In this document: one piece after another, positions 16,525 to 23,642 of the stretch
Numbering within the stretch: position 1 is the stretch's first letter
Layout of the letters: every line of letters begins with the position of its first letter
Assembly: GCA_965207165.1 (NCBI GenBank)
Contig: OZ242265.1
Coordinates: 1,488,001-1,552,000 of the forward strand
Direction of reading: 5' to 3'
Source: JAAXHV01 sp965207165
GTDB lineage: Bacteria; Pseudomonadota; Gammaproteobacteria; Eutrophobiales; Eutrophobiaceae
Length of the DNA: 64,000 nucleotides
Made by a program: the position numbers and the translations under genes
Notes under the pieces: model-generated
Databases searched by the model: none
Told to the model about the DNA's origin: nothing
What the model saw: the letters and a program-made list of their open reading frames with translations, nothing else

Positions 16525-17319
16525 ATGGGTAGCCAACCTTCAAAAAGACAACAGCGATTAGCTGCATTAATACGCGCAACGTCCGGCACAATCCGTGGGT
16601 CTGATGCCATGCGGGTTCTTGGCGTCGATCGGCAACATGCATCCAGATTGCTGGCGGGATGGCATAAACAAGGGGTTATCAGGCGGGTTGCACACGGCTT
16701 GTATGTTCCTGTTCAGCCGTCTGCCCTGGGTCAAAAACAGGTGCTTGAAGACCCCTGGGTGCTGGTTCCCGAGTTATACACACCAGGTTACGTCGGTGGC
16801 TGGAGCGCCTTGGAACACTGGGGGTTGACAGAACAGCTTTTCCGGTCAGTCTGTGTACTTACTCCTAAGCGCGTGGCCAATGGTGTAATCACTCATCAAG
16901 GTGTCAACTTCTTTATCAAACATGTCGCTGAAAAGCAATTATTCGGGACAAAATCCATATGGTTGGGAAATACGAAGATACTGATTTCAGACCCATACAA
17001 GACACTGTTGGATTGTATCGATGACCCGGACCTGGGCGCAGGCTTGCAACATGTAACAGACTGCTTGCTCGAATTTGCGCGAGTGTTCAATAAACAGAGT
17101 GATCTTAATACATTATTGAAATATGCCATCCAATTAGGTAACGGCGCATTATTCAAAAAACTGGGTTACCTGGCTGAAACGCTTGAGTTCAAGCCTTCTT
17201 TTATCAATGCATGCCGGCAACGAATTACATCGGGTTATTCCACTCTCGATAAAAAGTCTGAAAAAAATCGTCTGGTTACACGCTGGAATTTATGGGTACC
17301 GAGAGATAGGGCGAAATGA
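16525..17319 (+). CDS. AbiEi-type antitoxin/repressor
   Basis: 264-residue antitoxin of the type IV AbiE system. The N-terminal winged helix (RLAALIRATSGTIRGSDAM...GVDRQHASRLLAGWHKQGVI) precedes RRVAHGLYVPV, the usual AbiEi motif, and a C-terminal domain with the YKTLLDCID segment and final WNLWVP. It overlaps the toxin gene by ATGA. Because the toxin is truncated, this antitoxin may now be an orphan or act only as a repressor. Confidence 0.88.
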   Translation: MGSQPSKRQQRLAALIRATSGTIRGSDAMRVLGVDRQHASRLLAGWHKQGVIRRVAHGLYVPVQPSALGQKQVLEDPWVLVPELYTPGYVGGWSALEHWGLTEQLFRSVCVLTPKRVANGVITHQGVNFFIKHVAEKQLFGTKSIWLGNTKILISDPYKTLLDCIDDPDLGAGLQHVTDCLLEFARVFNKQSDLNTLLKYAIQLGNGALFKKLGYLAETLEFKPSFINACRQRITSGYSTLDKKSEKNRLVTRWNLWVPRDRAK

Positions 17320-17693
17320 TTGTCAAGGATGAAATACTGGCTTTTGCCGACGAGACGGGTTTAACGCCGAACGTTGTAGAGAAAGACTATGTGCTCGGTT
17401 GGTTGCTCGCTGCAGTTAATTCGAACCCTGTCTTATCGCAATCGTGGGTATTCAAGGGAGGCACTTGTCTGAAGAAATGCTACTTTGAAACTTACAGATT
17501 TTCAGAAGATTTAGATTTCACGCTTCGAGATCAGAGTCATATCAATGAGACAGTTTTGAAGGAGCAATTCGTCTCCATTTCTGAATGGCTATATGAAGAA
17601 ACAGGAATAGAAATTCCTTCTGACAGGCTTGTATTTGACATATATGCCAATCCCAGGGGCGGACAATCCTGTCAGGGGCGCGTATATTGCTGA
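17316..17693 (+). pseudogene. Truncated AbiEii nucleotidyltransferase toxin
   Basis: Only about 125 of the usual 270-320 residues remain. The N-terminal part is intact, with the nucleotidyltransferase motif FKGGTCLKKCY and RFSEDLDFTL. The frame stops shortly after NPRGGQSCQGRVY, where intact AbiEii proteins continue for well over 150 residues. The stop lies 2 bp from the end of the opposing AbiEii gene, so the truncation point is a recombination junction. Toxicity is unlikely because the C-terminal half, including motifs III and IV, is missing. Confidence 0.85.
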
Positions 17694-17695
17694 AG

Positions 17696-18652
17696 TCATC
17701 TGAGAATATGCCGTCTCACATTTTCGATTTTCCATAATAGTGCCGGAGATCGCGCCAATCGACCTGCCAGTTTCTCATCGTCAGGAAACAGCAACTCAGG
17801 CGATAGTTCACCGGCATGCACCAGGTCAATATATTCCCGCTCGGCCTCATCAAGCGTAACCAGCGGTTTCATAACGAACCATGCCTGTTTCTTTAACTCA
17901 TTTGCAACTGGCCACACATTACCCTGAAGCATCGGTACAAGCTGTTCCTCTATGCTTCTATCGGTGACACGCGCGAAGCGATCCTGTCCGTATTGATAAA
18001 GCGGAAGCGGCAGTGTAACCGCCAGCGCCACATGAATACGTCGCAATCGTTGGCTACCCCAAATATCCGCTCCGTATTTTGGCAATCGAATGGTATCGAA
18101 TAGATCACGCGGCAGCGCCCGATCCAGAGTCGCGCGCAGCTTACCGGCATACAGTTCTTCCATAGGCACGACCCGAGTTTCGGGGGATGAAATTCCCGGT
18201 GGTTGCCAGAGCGGCCGTGTTGTGACTTCACCGAGTGGTACGCGAAATAAAAAGTTGAGATCGATCTCAATACGGTCTCGCGTACCGACCGAACTTGTGT
18301 AGGTGAGATAGAACTTCCGTCCGGCATGGGCATCGCGTGATTGTTGTACTCGGTATCCCTGCCCCTCTCCGATATTAGCGAGAGCCCGTTCAACCTTCGG
18401 GCGCTCAGCTTGCATACCCGCCGGATCCTCATGCCCGATATAATTAAAATCCAGATCAACCGAAAGCCGGGCCGGGGGGCCAAACAACAGATTCAATGCC
18501 GTACCACCTTTCAATATCAATACACGTGATAGCAACGGATGACGCCCAACATCCGCGGCTAATTCACCCAGGCGGATCACTTTCTCCAATGTCTCCGTAC
18601 GAAAACCAGTCTCCGTTGCGATTCCTTCAATGAATTCAGCGCTGAGATTCAT
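17696..18652 (-). CDS. AbiEii-type nucleotidyltransferase toxin
   Basis: 318 residues, full length. The DNA polymerase beta-like fold shows LILKGGTALNLLFGPPARLSVDLDFNYIG (motif I, near residues 46-73), a downstream EIDLNF acidic segment, and the Lys-containing PMEELYAGKLRATLDRALPRDLFD motif (near 162-186) characteristic of AbiEii/MenT-like toxins that act on nucleic acid. It overlaps the antitoxin gene by 17 bp. It appears intact. Confidence 0.9.
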   Translation of the reverse strand: MNLSAEFIEGIATETGFRTETLEKVIRLGELAADVGRHPLLSRVLILKGGTALNLLFGPPARLSVDLDFNYIGHEDPAGMQAERPKVERALANIGEGQGYRVQQSRDAHAGRKFYLTYTSSVGTRDRIEIDLNFLFRVPLGEVTTRPLWQPPGISSPETRVVPMEELYAGKLRATLDRALPRDLFDTIRLPKYGADIWGSQRLRRIHVALAVTLPLPLYQYGQDRFARVTDRSIEEQLVPMLQGNVWPVANELKKQAWFVMKPLVTLDEAEREYIDLVHAGELSPELLFPDDEKLAGRLARSPALLWKIENVRRHILR

Positions 18653-19439
18653 CCGGCTCCATACCCTCCAGTATTGCGCCCGGGACGATCAGATTCCATC
18701 GTCGTACCAGTACGCCGCCACGTTGGTCCCTGGCAAGATAAAGCGGCGCCTTTGGGACGTGCTTTTCTATTAATGCAAGATCACCATCACTGACATAAAA
18801 GGTCTTTCGATACAGCTCAAGGAACCAGCCGACCGCTGCCCACAACACCTTTTGTCCGAAAACATCCAGAAGCTCAAGCAACAGCGGCAACTCCAGAACA
18901 GGGAACCCCGCCGCCGACTCGACAAACTCCGCAAGCCCGCCCACCAGGTCCGGCCGACGGAAACCATCGATCAAAGTACGTTCGGGCCCGGTAACTCGTA
19001 ATTCACGATCAAGCCGGTGGACGGAGCGTATGCCCCGATCAAAAGCCCGATGGTGCACCAGTGATTGCGGGTGGGACAGGAAGCGCAGTTCAAGGCCATC
19101 CAGATCGAACGACTGTGAACGCCTGGCGCTGTATGCGGTGCATAGCCGCCATTCGGAATGCGCGGCGCCCAGCAGTTCAAGCGCCGAATGATGGGAAAAG
19201 ACCGCATCGGGTCGCATCGCCACTGCCACTAGAAAACGATCCGGCTGAAATTTGGCAGCATCCACCCCCGGTGGCACCGAGGCATAGACCCCCCGTGTGA
19301 GCTTCTTCAGCTTGTTTCGTGCGGCTGCGTATTTCAGGCGCTCCAACGTTGCTTTACGCCCGCCGGACGGCGCCAATACTCGTGCGGCTTCATCGAGATT
19401 GAAGACCCGGTGCGTTTGCAAGAAGGTGCCAGTATCCAT
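18636..19439 (-). CDS. AbiEi-type antitoxin, second pair
   Basis: 267 residues. The N-terminal winged helix (FNLDEAARVLAPSG...TLERLKYAAARNKLKKL) is followed by TRGVYASVPPG and the SHHSALELLGAAH segment, then a C-terminal domain with the ERTLIDGFRRPD motif and closing RRWNLIVPGA. It is cotranscribed with its toxin. The 80 bp upstream are AT-rich with repeated GGATATT and ATATGGCATATAT sequence, a possible operator. It differs clearly from the first AbiEi. Confidence 0.88.
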   Translation of the reverse strand: MDTGTFLQTHRVFNLDEAARVLAPSGGRKATLERLKYAAARNKLKKLTRGVYASVPPGVDAAKFQPDRFLVAVAMRPDAVFSHHSALELLGAAHSEWRLCTAYSARRSQSFDLDGLELRFLSHPQSLVHHRAFDRGIRSVHRLDRELRVTGPERTLIDGFRRPDLVGGLAEFVESAAGFPVLELPLLLELLDVFGQKVLWAAVGWFLELYRKTFYVSDGDLALIEKHVPKAPLYLARDQRGGVLVRRWNLIVPGAILEGMEPDESQR

Positions 19440-19640
19440 GAGTCAAAACTTGTCAATATTTGCGGATATTGGGAGGATATTCCCCTTTATATGGCATATA
19501 TGTCAAGTATTTTATGCTGAAATTACTTGCCTGACCGTCTATCGCAATAAAAATTGACCCGCCTGTTACTTGACCTCTCTGGCACGGGATTCACCCATTA
19601 CCTGCTACGCCAGATGCTATTACTGACCCTCGCCCCGGAA

Positions 19641-19909
19641 CTAGTACTCTTTCAACTTAATATTGACATGTTCAGCGGGTCGGGAAGCGGTTGCGCGCAA
19701 GGCGCGCCGCGCAGGGAATGGCGCGTCCTTGCCAAGCGGCGTAACGCCGCGGGCGACCGCTTCCCGGCCCGCCCGCAGGGAGCCACACAGCGACGCCAAT
19801 ACGGCGTTGCAGCCCTTGACAAGGGCGCGCCATTCTCTGCGGGCTGCGCCTTGTCTTGGCGTCGCTGTGTGGCTCTGAACATGTCAATATTAAGTTGAAA
19901 GAGTACTAG
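19641..19909. mobile_element. MITE-like 269-bp element with 35-bp perfect inverted ends
   Basis: The ends 19641-19675 and 19875-19909 are perfect inverted repeats of 35 bp (outermost bases CTAGTACTCTTTCAACTTAA). Inside are two more perfect inverted repeats, 19681-19691 with 19756-19766 (11 bp) and 19780-19799 with 19856-19875 (20 bp), plus an imperfect pair containing GAATGGCGCG. The interior is far more GC-rich than the flanks. No transposase is encoded. CTAG at both outer ends could be a 4-bp target duplication, though being palindromic this is not proof. Confidence 0.75.
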
Positions 19910-20112
19910 ACACCTGTAAATTCAAGATTTCCGGTAAGTGCGTTAGATATCACTTCATGGACGACCTCCATCGTGACAACGCCGGTTAGATTGAGGTTCT
20001 TGGCTTTCACAATTTTGCCTGTATCGTTGTCTGTAACGGATTTGACCTTGCTGTTTGCCGGTAAAGAAGTGATAAACGGTGCCGGAAGGGGGAATAGAAA
20101 TACACTAATAAC
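19906..20112 (-). pseudogene. C-terminal remnant of an unrecognised protein
   Basis: On the minus strand an open frame of 68 codons without a good start ends at a TAG formed by the edge of the MITE-like element. The last 50 residues (from NSKVKSVTDNDTGKIVKAKN to TGNLEFTGV) have ordinary coding character, while the first part runs through the 119-bp repeat. I do not recognise the family. Confidence 0.35.
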
Positions 20113-20191
20113 CTATTGTTTTTAATGTATTTAATATCATCTCCTTGCCTTTTATCCCACGATTTTCCCAACAAGATTTGGATTGATAAAG
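20073..20191 (+). repeat. 119-bp direct repeat, copy B (right of AbiE island)
   Basis: Second copy of the unit at 16214-16332, same orientation, ungapped, about 80 percent identical. The pair brackets exactly the two AbiE systems and the MITE-like element, with 3859 bp between equivalent points. Confidence 0.85.
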
Positions 20192-20221
20192 ACGAGCGAT
20201 TTCAGAGCCAGTACTGCTATC

Positions 20222-20992
20222 TTATTCGGTGAACCGTTGCCGCAAATCTTCCAGCATAGCGGCTGAAATTGAAAATCTTTCCTCCAGGTAGCGCTCAATT
20301 GTTCCGTGATTGTCTTCCATATAGTTCAGGGCGCCCAATATATATTCTGATTTTACGCCCAGCATGGCAAGGACAGAGGCCCTGTCCATCCCGGTGCCCT
20401 CCCCGCCGCCGTACCTGGCCGAAGCCTGGGCAACCTGCTGTTCAGGCACAAAATATTTGCCGGAAAGCAGGTAATCTTCAACAACAATTTCCCTGGGTAC
20501 GCCCAGGGCCGATAGCAGGAGAGTTGAGCCAAAACCCGTGCGGTCCTTGCCGGCCGAGCAATGAATGAGCATCGCCCCATGCTCAAGCTCAAACAGGCGC
20601 CGGAACATGCCGCTGAATTCATCAACATGGCTTGAAGCAAACTCAACATATATACCACGCATCATGTCGTCTATACACTGTATGGAGATTCTCTTTCCCG
20701 GTCCTGGTTTCACATAGGATTCCATTTGTCCCGGATCGATCGCCAACTGCATAACCTGAGCGTTATCGGGCAATCGGCTGGGATCCTTTCGTCTTTCACT
20801 TTGCCCCCGGAAATCACAGCAATAGACGATATCAAGACCGGAAAGATATTTGATGTCCCTGTCTGTCAGGTCACTCAATTGGCCTGACCGGAATAACCGG
20901 TTCCACTTGACCCGCCGCCCGTCGACCGTCGGATAACCCCCAAGGTCGCGAAAGTTGACCCCGCCCTCCAGCGGTAATAATCGTCCCGGCAT
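20222..20992 (-). CDS. Tyrosine/serine protein phosphatase (PTP superfamily)
   Basis: 256 residues with the Cys-based phosphatase loop HCSAGKDRTGFGS (CX5R), preceded by LEGGVNFRDLGGYPTVDGRRVKWNRLFRSGQLSDLT, the start typical of bacterial Y_phosphatase3 proteins, some of which act on phospholipid or phosphoinositide-like substrates. The ATG at 20992 is chosen because it lies 4 bp past the DUF3604 stop and starts right at the family N-terminus. It forms an operon with the DUF3604 gene. No signal peptide is seen, so it is probably cytoplasmic. Confidence 0.87.
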   Translation of the reverse strand: MPGRLLPLEGGVNFRDLGGYPTVDGRRVKWNRLFRSGQLSDLTDRDIKYLSGLDIVYCCDFRGQSERRKDPSRLPDNAQVMQLAIDPGQMESYVKPGPGKRISIQCIDDMMRGIYVEFASSHVDEFSGMFRRLFELEHGAMLIHCSAGKDRTGFGSTLLLSALGVPREIVVEDYLLSGKYFVPEQQVAQASARYGGGEGTGMDRASVLAMLGVKSEYILGALNYMEDNHGTIERYLEERFSISAAMLEDLRQRFTE

Positions 20993-20996
20993 TCGG

Positions 20997-22880
20997 CTAT
21001 TCAACTGTTGGTGTATACCAGATCGGTGATGTATAAGCGCGCTCCTGGAGAAACATCGGCGTTTCGGCTGCAGGTTCGTCACCGAAGATCTTTACATCGT
21101 AGGCCGTCCAGCGCGGGGTCGGAATCTCTATCACGCGCGCGTAGTACACCGCCGGCTGTGATGCATCAAATTCCGGGTCCTGCCAGAAACCAACCAGTTG
21201 TGCATCACCTATCGAATCGGTCCAACTGGCATTGGCCACGTCCACTGTGTTCCCTACCGCAGGCAGCGTGCCGTCGTGCCTTGGTTCGCGCCGGTGCGCA
21301 TCACCCCAGACCACGTTGAATATCTTCTCATGGGTCATGCCGCCGCCATCCAGCCAGCCCTTCACGATCTGGATACGGTCGAGATTACCGCTCAAGGGGT
21401 CTTTCAGCGCGGCTACCAGGAAGGTGGGGGCCTGTCGTCCCGTTTCAGGGTGCAGGGTGCCTCCCATGGGCACTCCCCCGGCATACCCCTTGGGTACCAG
21501 CATCGGCGAGTTCGCATCCTCTGCGGAAAAATGCCAACCGCCGAATAAGCGTACCGTCATGCGCGGCCCGGTGGTGGCATAGACTTCCTTGCGCTGCATC
21601 GCATCCCATATGGACTCCCGGGTATTCTCTTCCGCCCATACCGCCGCATAGCCGGACGCGCTGGTTTCCCACACCCGCCACTGAGGCAGATCCGGAGCCG
21701 CCATGGGCAAAGCCATGCGGGCCGGCTTCGGCTCGTAACTCGCGAACTTGCCGAAGAAGTTGTTTTCACCGGCAGTTGAAAGTGCTGTGTGACTGTCCGT
21801 GGACCCCACCATACCGAATTGGTACGGGTTGACGCCGAGGGCGCGCGCCAGTTTGAGGCCGTTTTTCAGCGCCTCGCGGGCGTATTCGTATTGGAGCATG
21901 CCGGGTGTTTTCAACTTCGCTAAAGTGGCGTTGCCTCTGTCCCAGGTCTCGAAATCCGCGAATTCGTCTGTGGGAGAGAGATAGGGATGGGCCTCGCCGT
22001 CCCCTTTTATCTGAGTCACTTCGTAGAGCGGTTCCCAGCGGGCACGTGTCTGCACATATTCCGCGTCAATGGCAGCCCCCGTGTTGGGGTTGGTCTCTAC
22101 CGGAAACATCTGGCCGTTGCTCAGGTTGCCGTTGTGAGCAAGCGCCAGCACCTTGCCGCCGGTCTCCTTCTCGTAGCGCTGCATCCATTTCCACAGGTCC
22201 TGAGGATTAATGCTGTCGGCGGCCGTGAACGGTTGCGGTTTGCGCGCGCTATCCGCCCCGCCCCGGTAGAGCACATTGCGATGCAGCTTGTCTCCACCTT
22301 TCATCGGCGTCCATTCGTAACCGATAAGGGCGGTAAAGCGCCCGGGATCGTTGTACCGATCCGCCGTCTCTACGTAGCGTTCCCAGACCGAGCGCATGAT
22401 CGTCTGGTCCAGGAGTGGTCCTGAATAGTCACCATCGAGCACGCGCATGATCACACGCATTGCACCCTTCGCCGCCTCGCCTCCCGCCTTGAGTCCGTTG
22501 TGCATATCCAGAAGCTCGGGATGCTCCAGCAGTGCCGGGTTGCCCAGGATCAATTGGTCCATGACCCCCAGCGCATCGGAATGATCGGATACCACCAGAA
22601 AGTCCAGGGGACGGGCGAGGCGCACGGCCTGGCCGCTGCTGGAAACTACTTTTTCACCGCGGGCAAACCGGTACGCGTCTTCGACAGTCAAAGTTACTCC
22701 CGTCGCGCGGGCATCCAGAGAGTTGGTGGTATGCAGGTGAGTATCACCCCAGAGAGGTTGTGTCGGATAGTTCACATCTGCATAGGGCGAATAGCGCAGC
22801 TCAGCGCCTGACGCCACAAAGGGGACAATGCAGAGCAACGAACACATGGCGACCGCTATTTTCCAGACTGCAAATTTCAT
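20997..22880 (-). CDS. DUF3604 exported PHP-like protein
   Basis: 627 residues. The signal peptide MKFAVWKIAVAMCSLLCIVPFVASG is followed by WGDTHLHTTNSLDA and LVVSDHSDALGV, giving His/Asp clusters like those of PHP-type metallophosphoesterases, then DUF3604 blocks (ALIGYEWTPMKGGDKLHRNVLY, GSTDSHTALST). The start at 22880 gives a clean signal sequence; an upstream in-frame start does not. The family's reaction is not established. It is divergent from the tetR-RND operon with a 180-bp shared promoter region. Confidence 0.85.
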   Translation of the reverse strand: MKFAVWKIAVAMCSLLCIVPFVASGAELRYSPYADVNYPTQPLWGDTHLHTTNSLDARATGVTLTVEDAYRFARGEKVVSSSGQAVRLARPLDFLVVSDHSDALGVMDQLILGNPALLEHPELLDMHNGLKAGGEAAKGAMRVIMRVLDGDYSGPLLDQTIMRSVWERYVETADRYNDPGRFTALIGYEWTPMKGGDKLHRNVLYRGGADSARKPQPFTAADSINPQDLWKWMQRYEKETGGKVLALAHNGNLSNGQMFPVETNPNTGAAIDAEYVQTRARWEPLYEVTQIKGDGEAHPYLSPTDEFADFETWDRGNATLAKLKTPGMLQYEYAREALKNGLKLARALGVNPYQFGMVGSTDSHTALSTAGENNFFGKFASYEPKPARMALPMAAPDLPQWRVWETSASGYAAVWAEENTRESIWDAMQRKEVYATTGPRMTVRLFGGWHFSAEDANSPMLVPKGYAGGVPMGGTLHPETGRQAPTFLVAALKDPLSGNLDRIQIVKGWLDGGGMTHEKIFNVVWGDAHRREPRHDGTLPAVGNTVDVANASWTDSIGDAQLVGFWQDPEFDASQPAVYYARVIEIPTPRWTAYDVKIFGDEPAAETPMFLQERAYTSPIWYTPTVE

Positions 22881-23036
22881 CTCAAGCTCCGTGTTCAGGT
22901 ACAGGGTTAATGTCATGCTGTGCGAAATTCCCAGCCCGGCCCACTTCAGTTGCTGCGGCTTGGAATTTGTATTATGCACATCCGCGCCTCTACTACAAGT
23001 CACTTGATCTTAATTGCAGGTGAGCTTATACTTAAC

Positions 23037-23044
23037 GAACGTTC
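23037..23044. promoter_or_regulatory. Candidate TetR-family operator
   Basis: GAACGTTC core inside TTAACGAACGTTCAGT, 16 bp before the tetR ATG and just before the CAGGAGA Shine-Dalgarno. Its GAACGTTC centre resembles AcrR/TetR-type operators, so autoregulation is likely. It is unrelated to the TATAGC palindromes further right. Confidence 0.55.
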
Positions 23045-23060
23045 AGTCAGGAGACGTTTC

Positions 23061-23642
23061 ATGAAAGCCACTGCTACACACATGCTCTCGGTCGCTGCAA
23101 AGCAGTTTGCCGAAAAGGGTTATTCAGGCGCTTCCATGCGCAACATCGCCAATGCTGTCGGGACGACCCAGGCAGCGATATACCACCATTTTCCAAACAA
23201 GAACGCCCTCTACCTGGCCGTGCTGGCCAGACATTTTGATGCTAAGTCCAGTGGCATGGCTGATGATCTGGCCCAGGTCAGTGATCCGGAAGAGCGTTTG
23301 AAAATCCTGGTGCACCGTTTGCTTGAACTGGTGGAGGAAGATGAACAGTTTCGCCAGCTCTATTTTCGCGAACTGCTGGAGAATGACGAAGAGCGTTTGC
23401 GCGTACTGGCAGACAACGTGTTTGGCGAACTGGCTGTCACCCTGACTGCTCTCCTGGAAGAACTGGCGCCGCGAATGGACTCTCACCTTATGCTGCTTTC
23501 ACTCGGCGGCCTGGTTTGCCACCACCTTGAGGCGCGCAAGCTCAGTCCCTTCCTGCCGGGAGGCAAACGTAAACACCAACAGCTGGATGTGCTGGCTGAA
23601 CACATTACGGAACTCCTCCTGCACGGAGTACAGCGGTCATGA
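23061..23642 (+). CDS. TetR/AcrR-family transcriptional regulator
   Basis: 193 residues. The N-terminal helix-turn-helix reads MLSVAAKQFAEKGYSGASMRN, then GTTQAAIYHHFPNKNALYLAV; the remainder is a ligand-binding helical domain. The ATG at 23061 has a CAGGAGA ribosome site. The stop overlaps the RND gene start (ATGA), so it is the first gene of the transport operon and its likely local regulator. The ligand is probably a hydrophobic compound handled by the transporter (inference). Confidence 0.9.
   Translation: MKATATHMLSVAAKQFAEKGYSGASMRNIANAVGTTQAAIYHHFPNKNALYLAVLARHFDAKSSGMADDLAQVSDPEERLKILVHRLLELVEEDEQFRQLYFRELLENDEERLRVLADNVFGELAVTLTALLEELAPRMDSHLMLLSLGGLVCHHLEARKLSPFLPGGKRKHQQLDVLAEHITELLLHGVQRS

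Noticed and set aside
19552..19898. Several short frames of about 70-115 codons across the MITE-like element on both strands
   Set aside because: They arise from the inverted GC-rich sequence and mirror each other; no protein features.
23037..23044. TetR regulator at 23061 as the master regulator of the TATAGC palindromes
   Set aside because: Its own promoter carries a different palindrome (GAACGTTC), and no TATAGC-type site lies near its operon.
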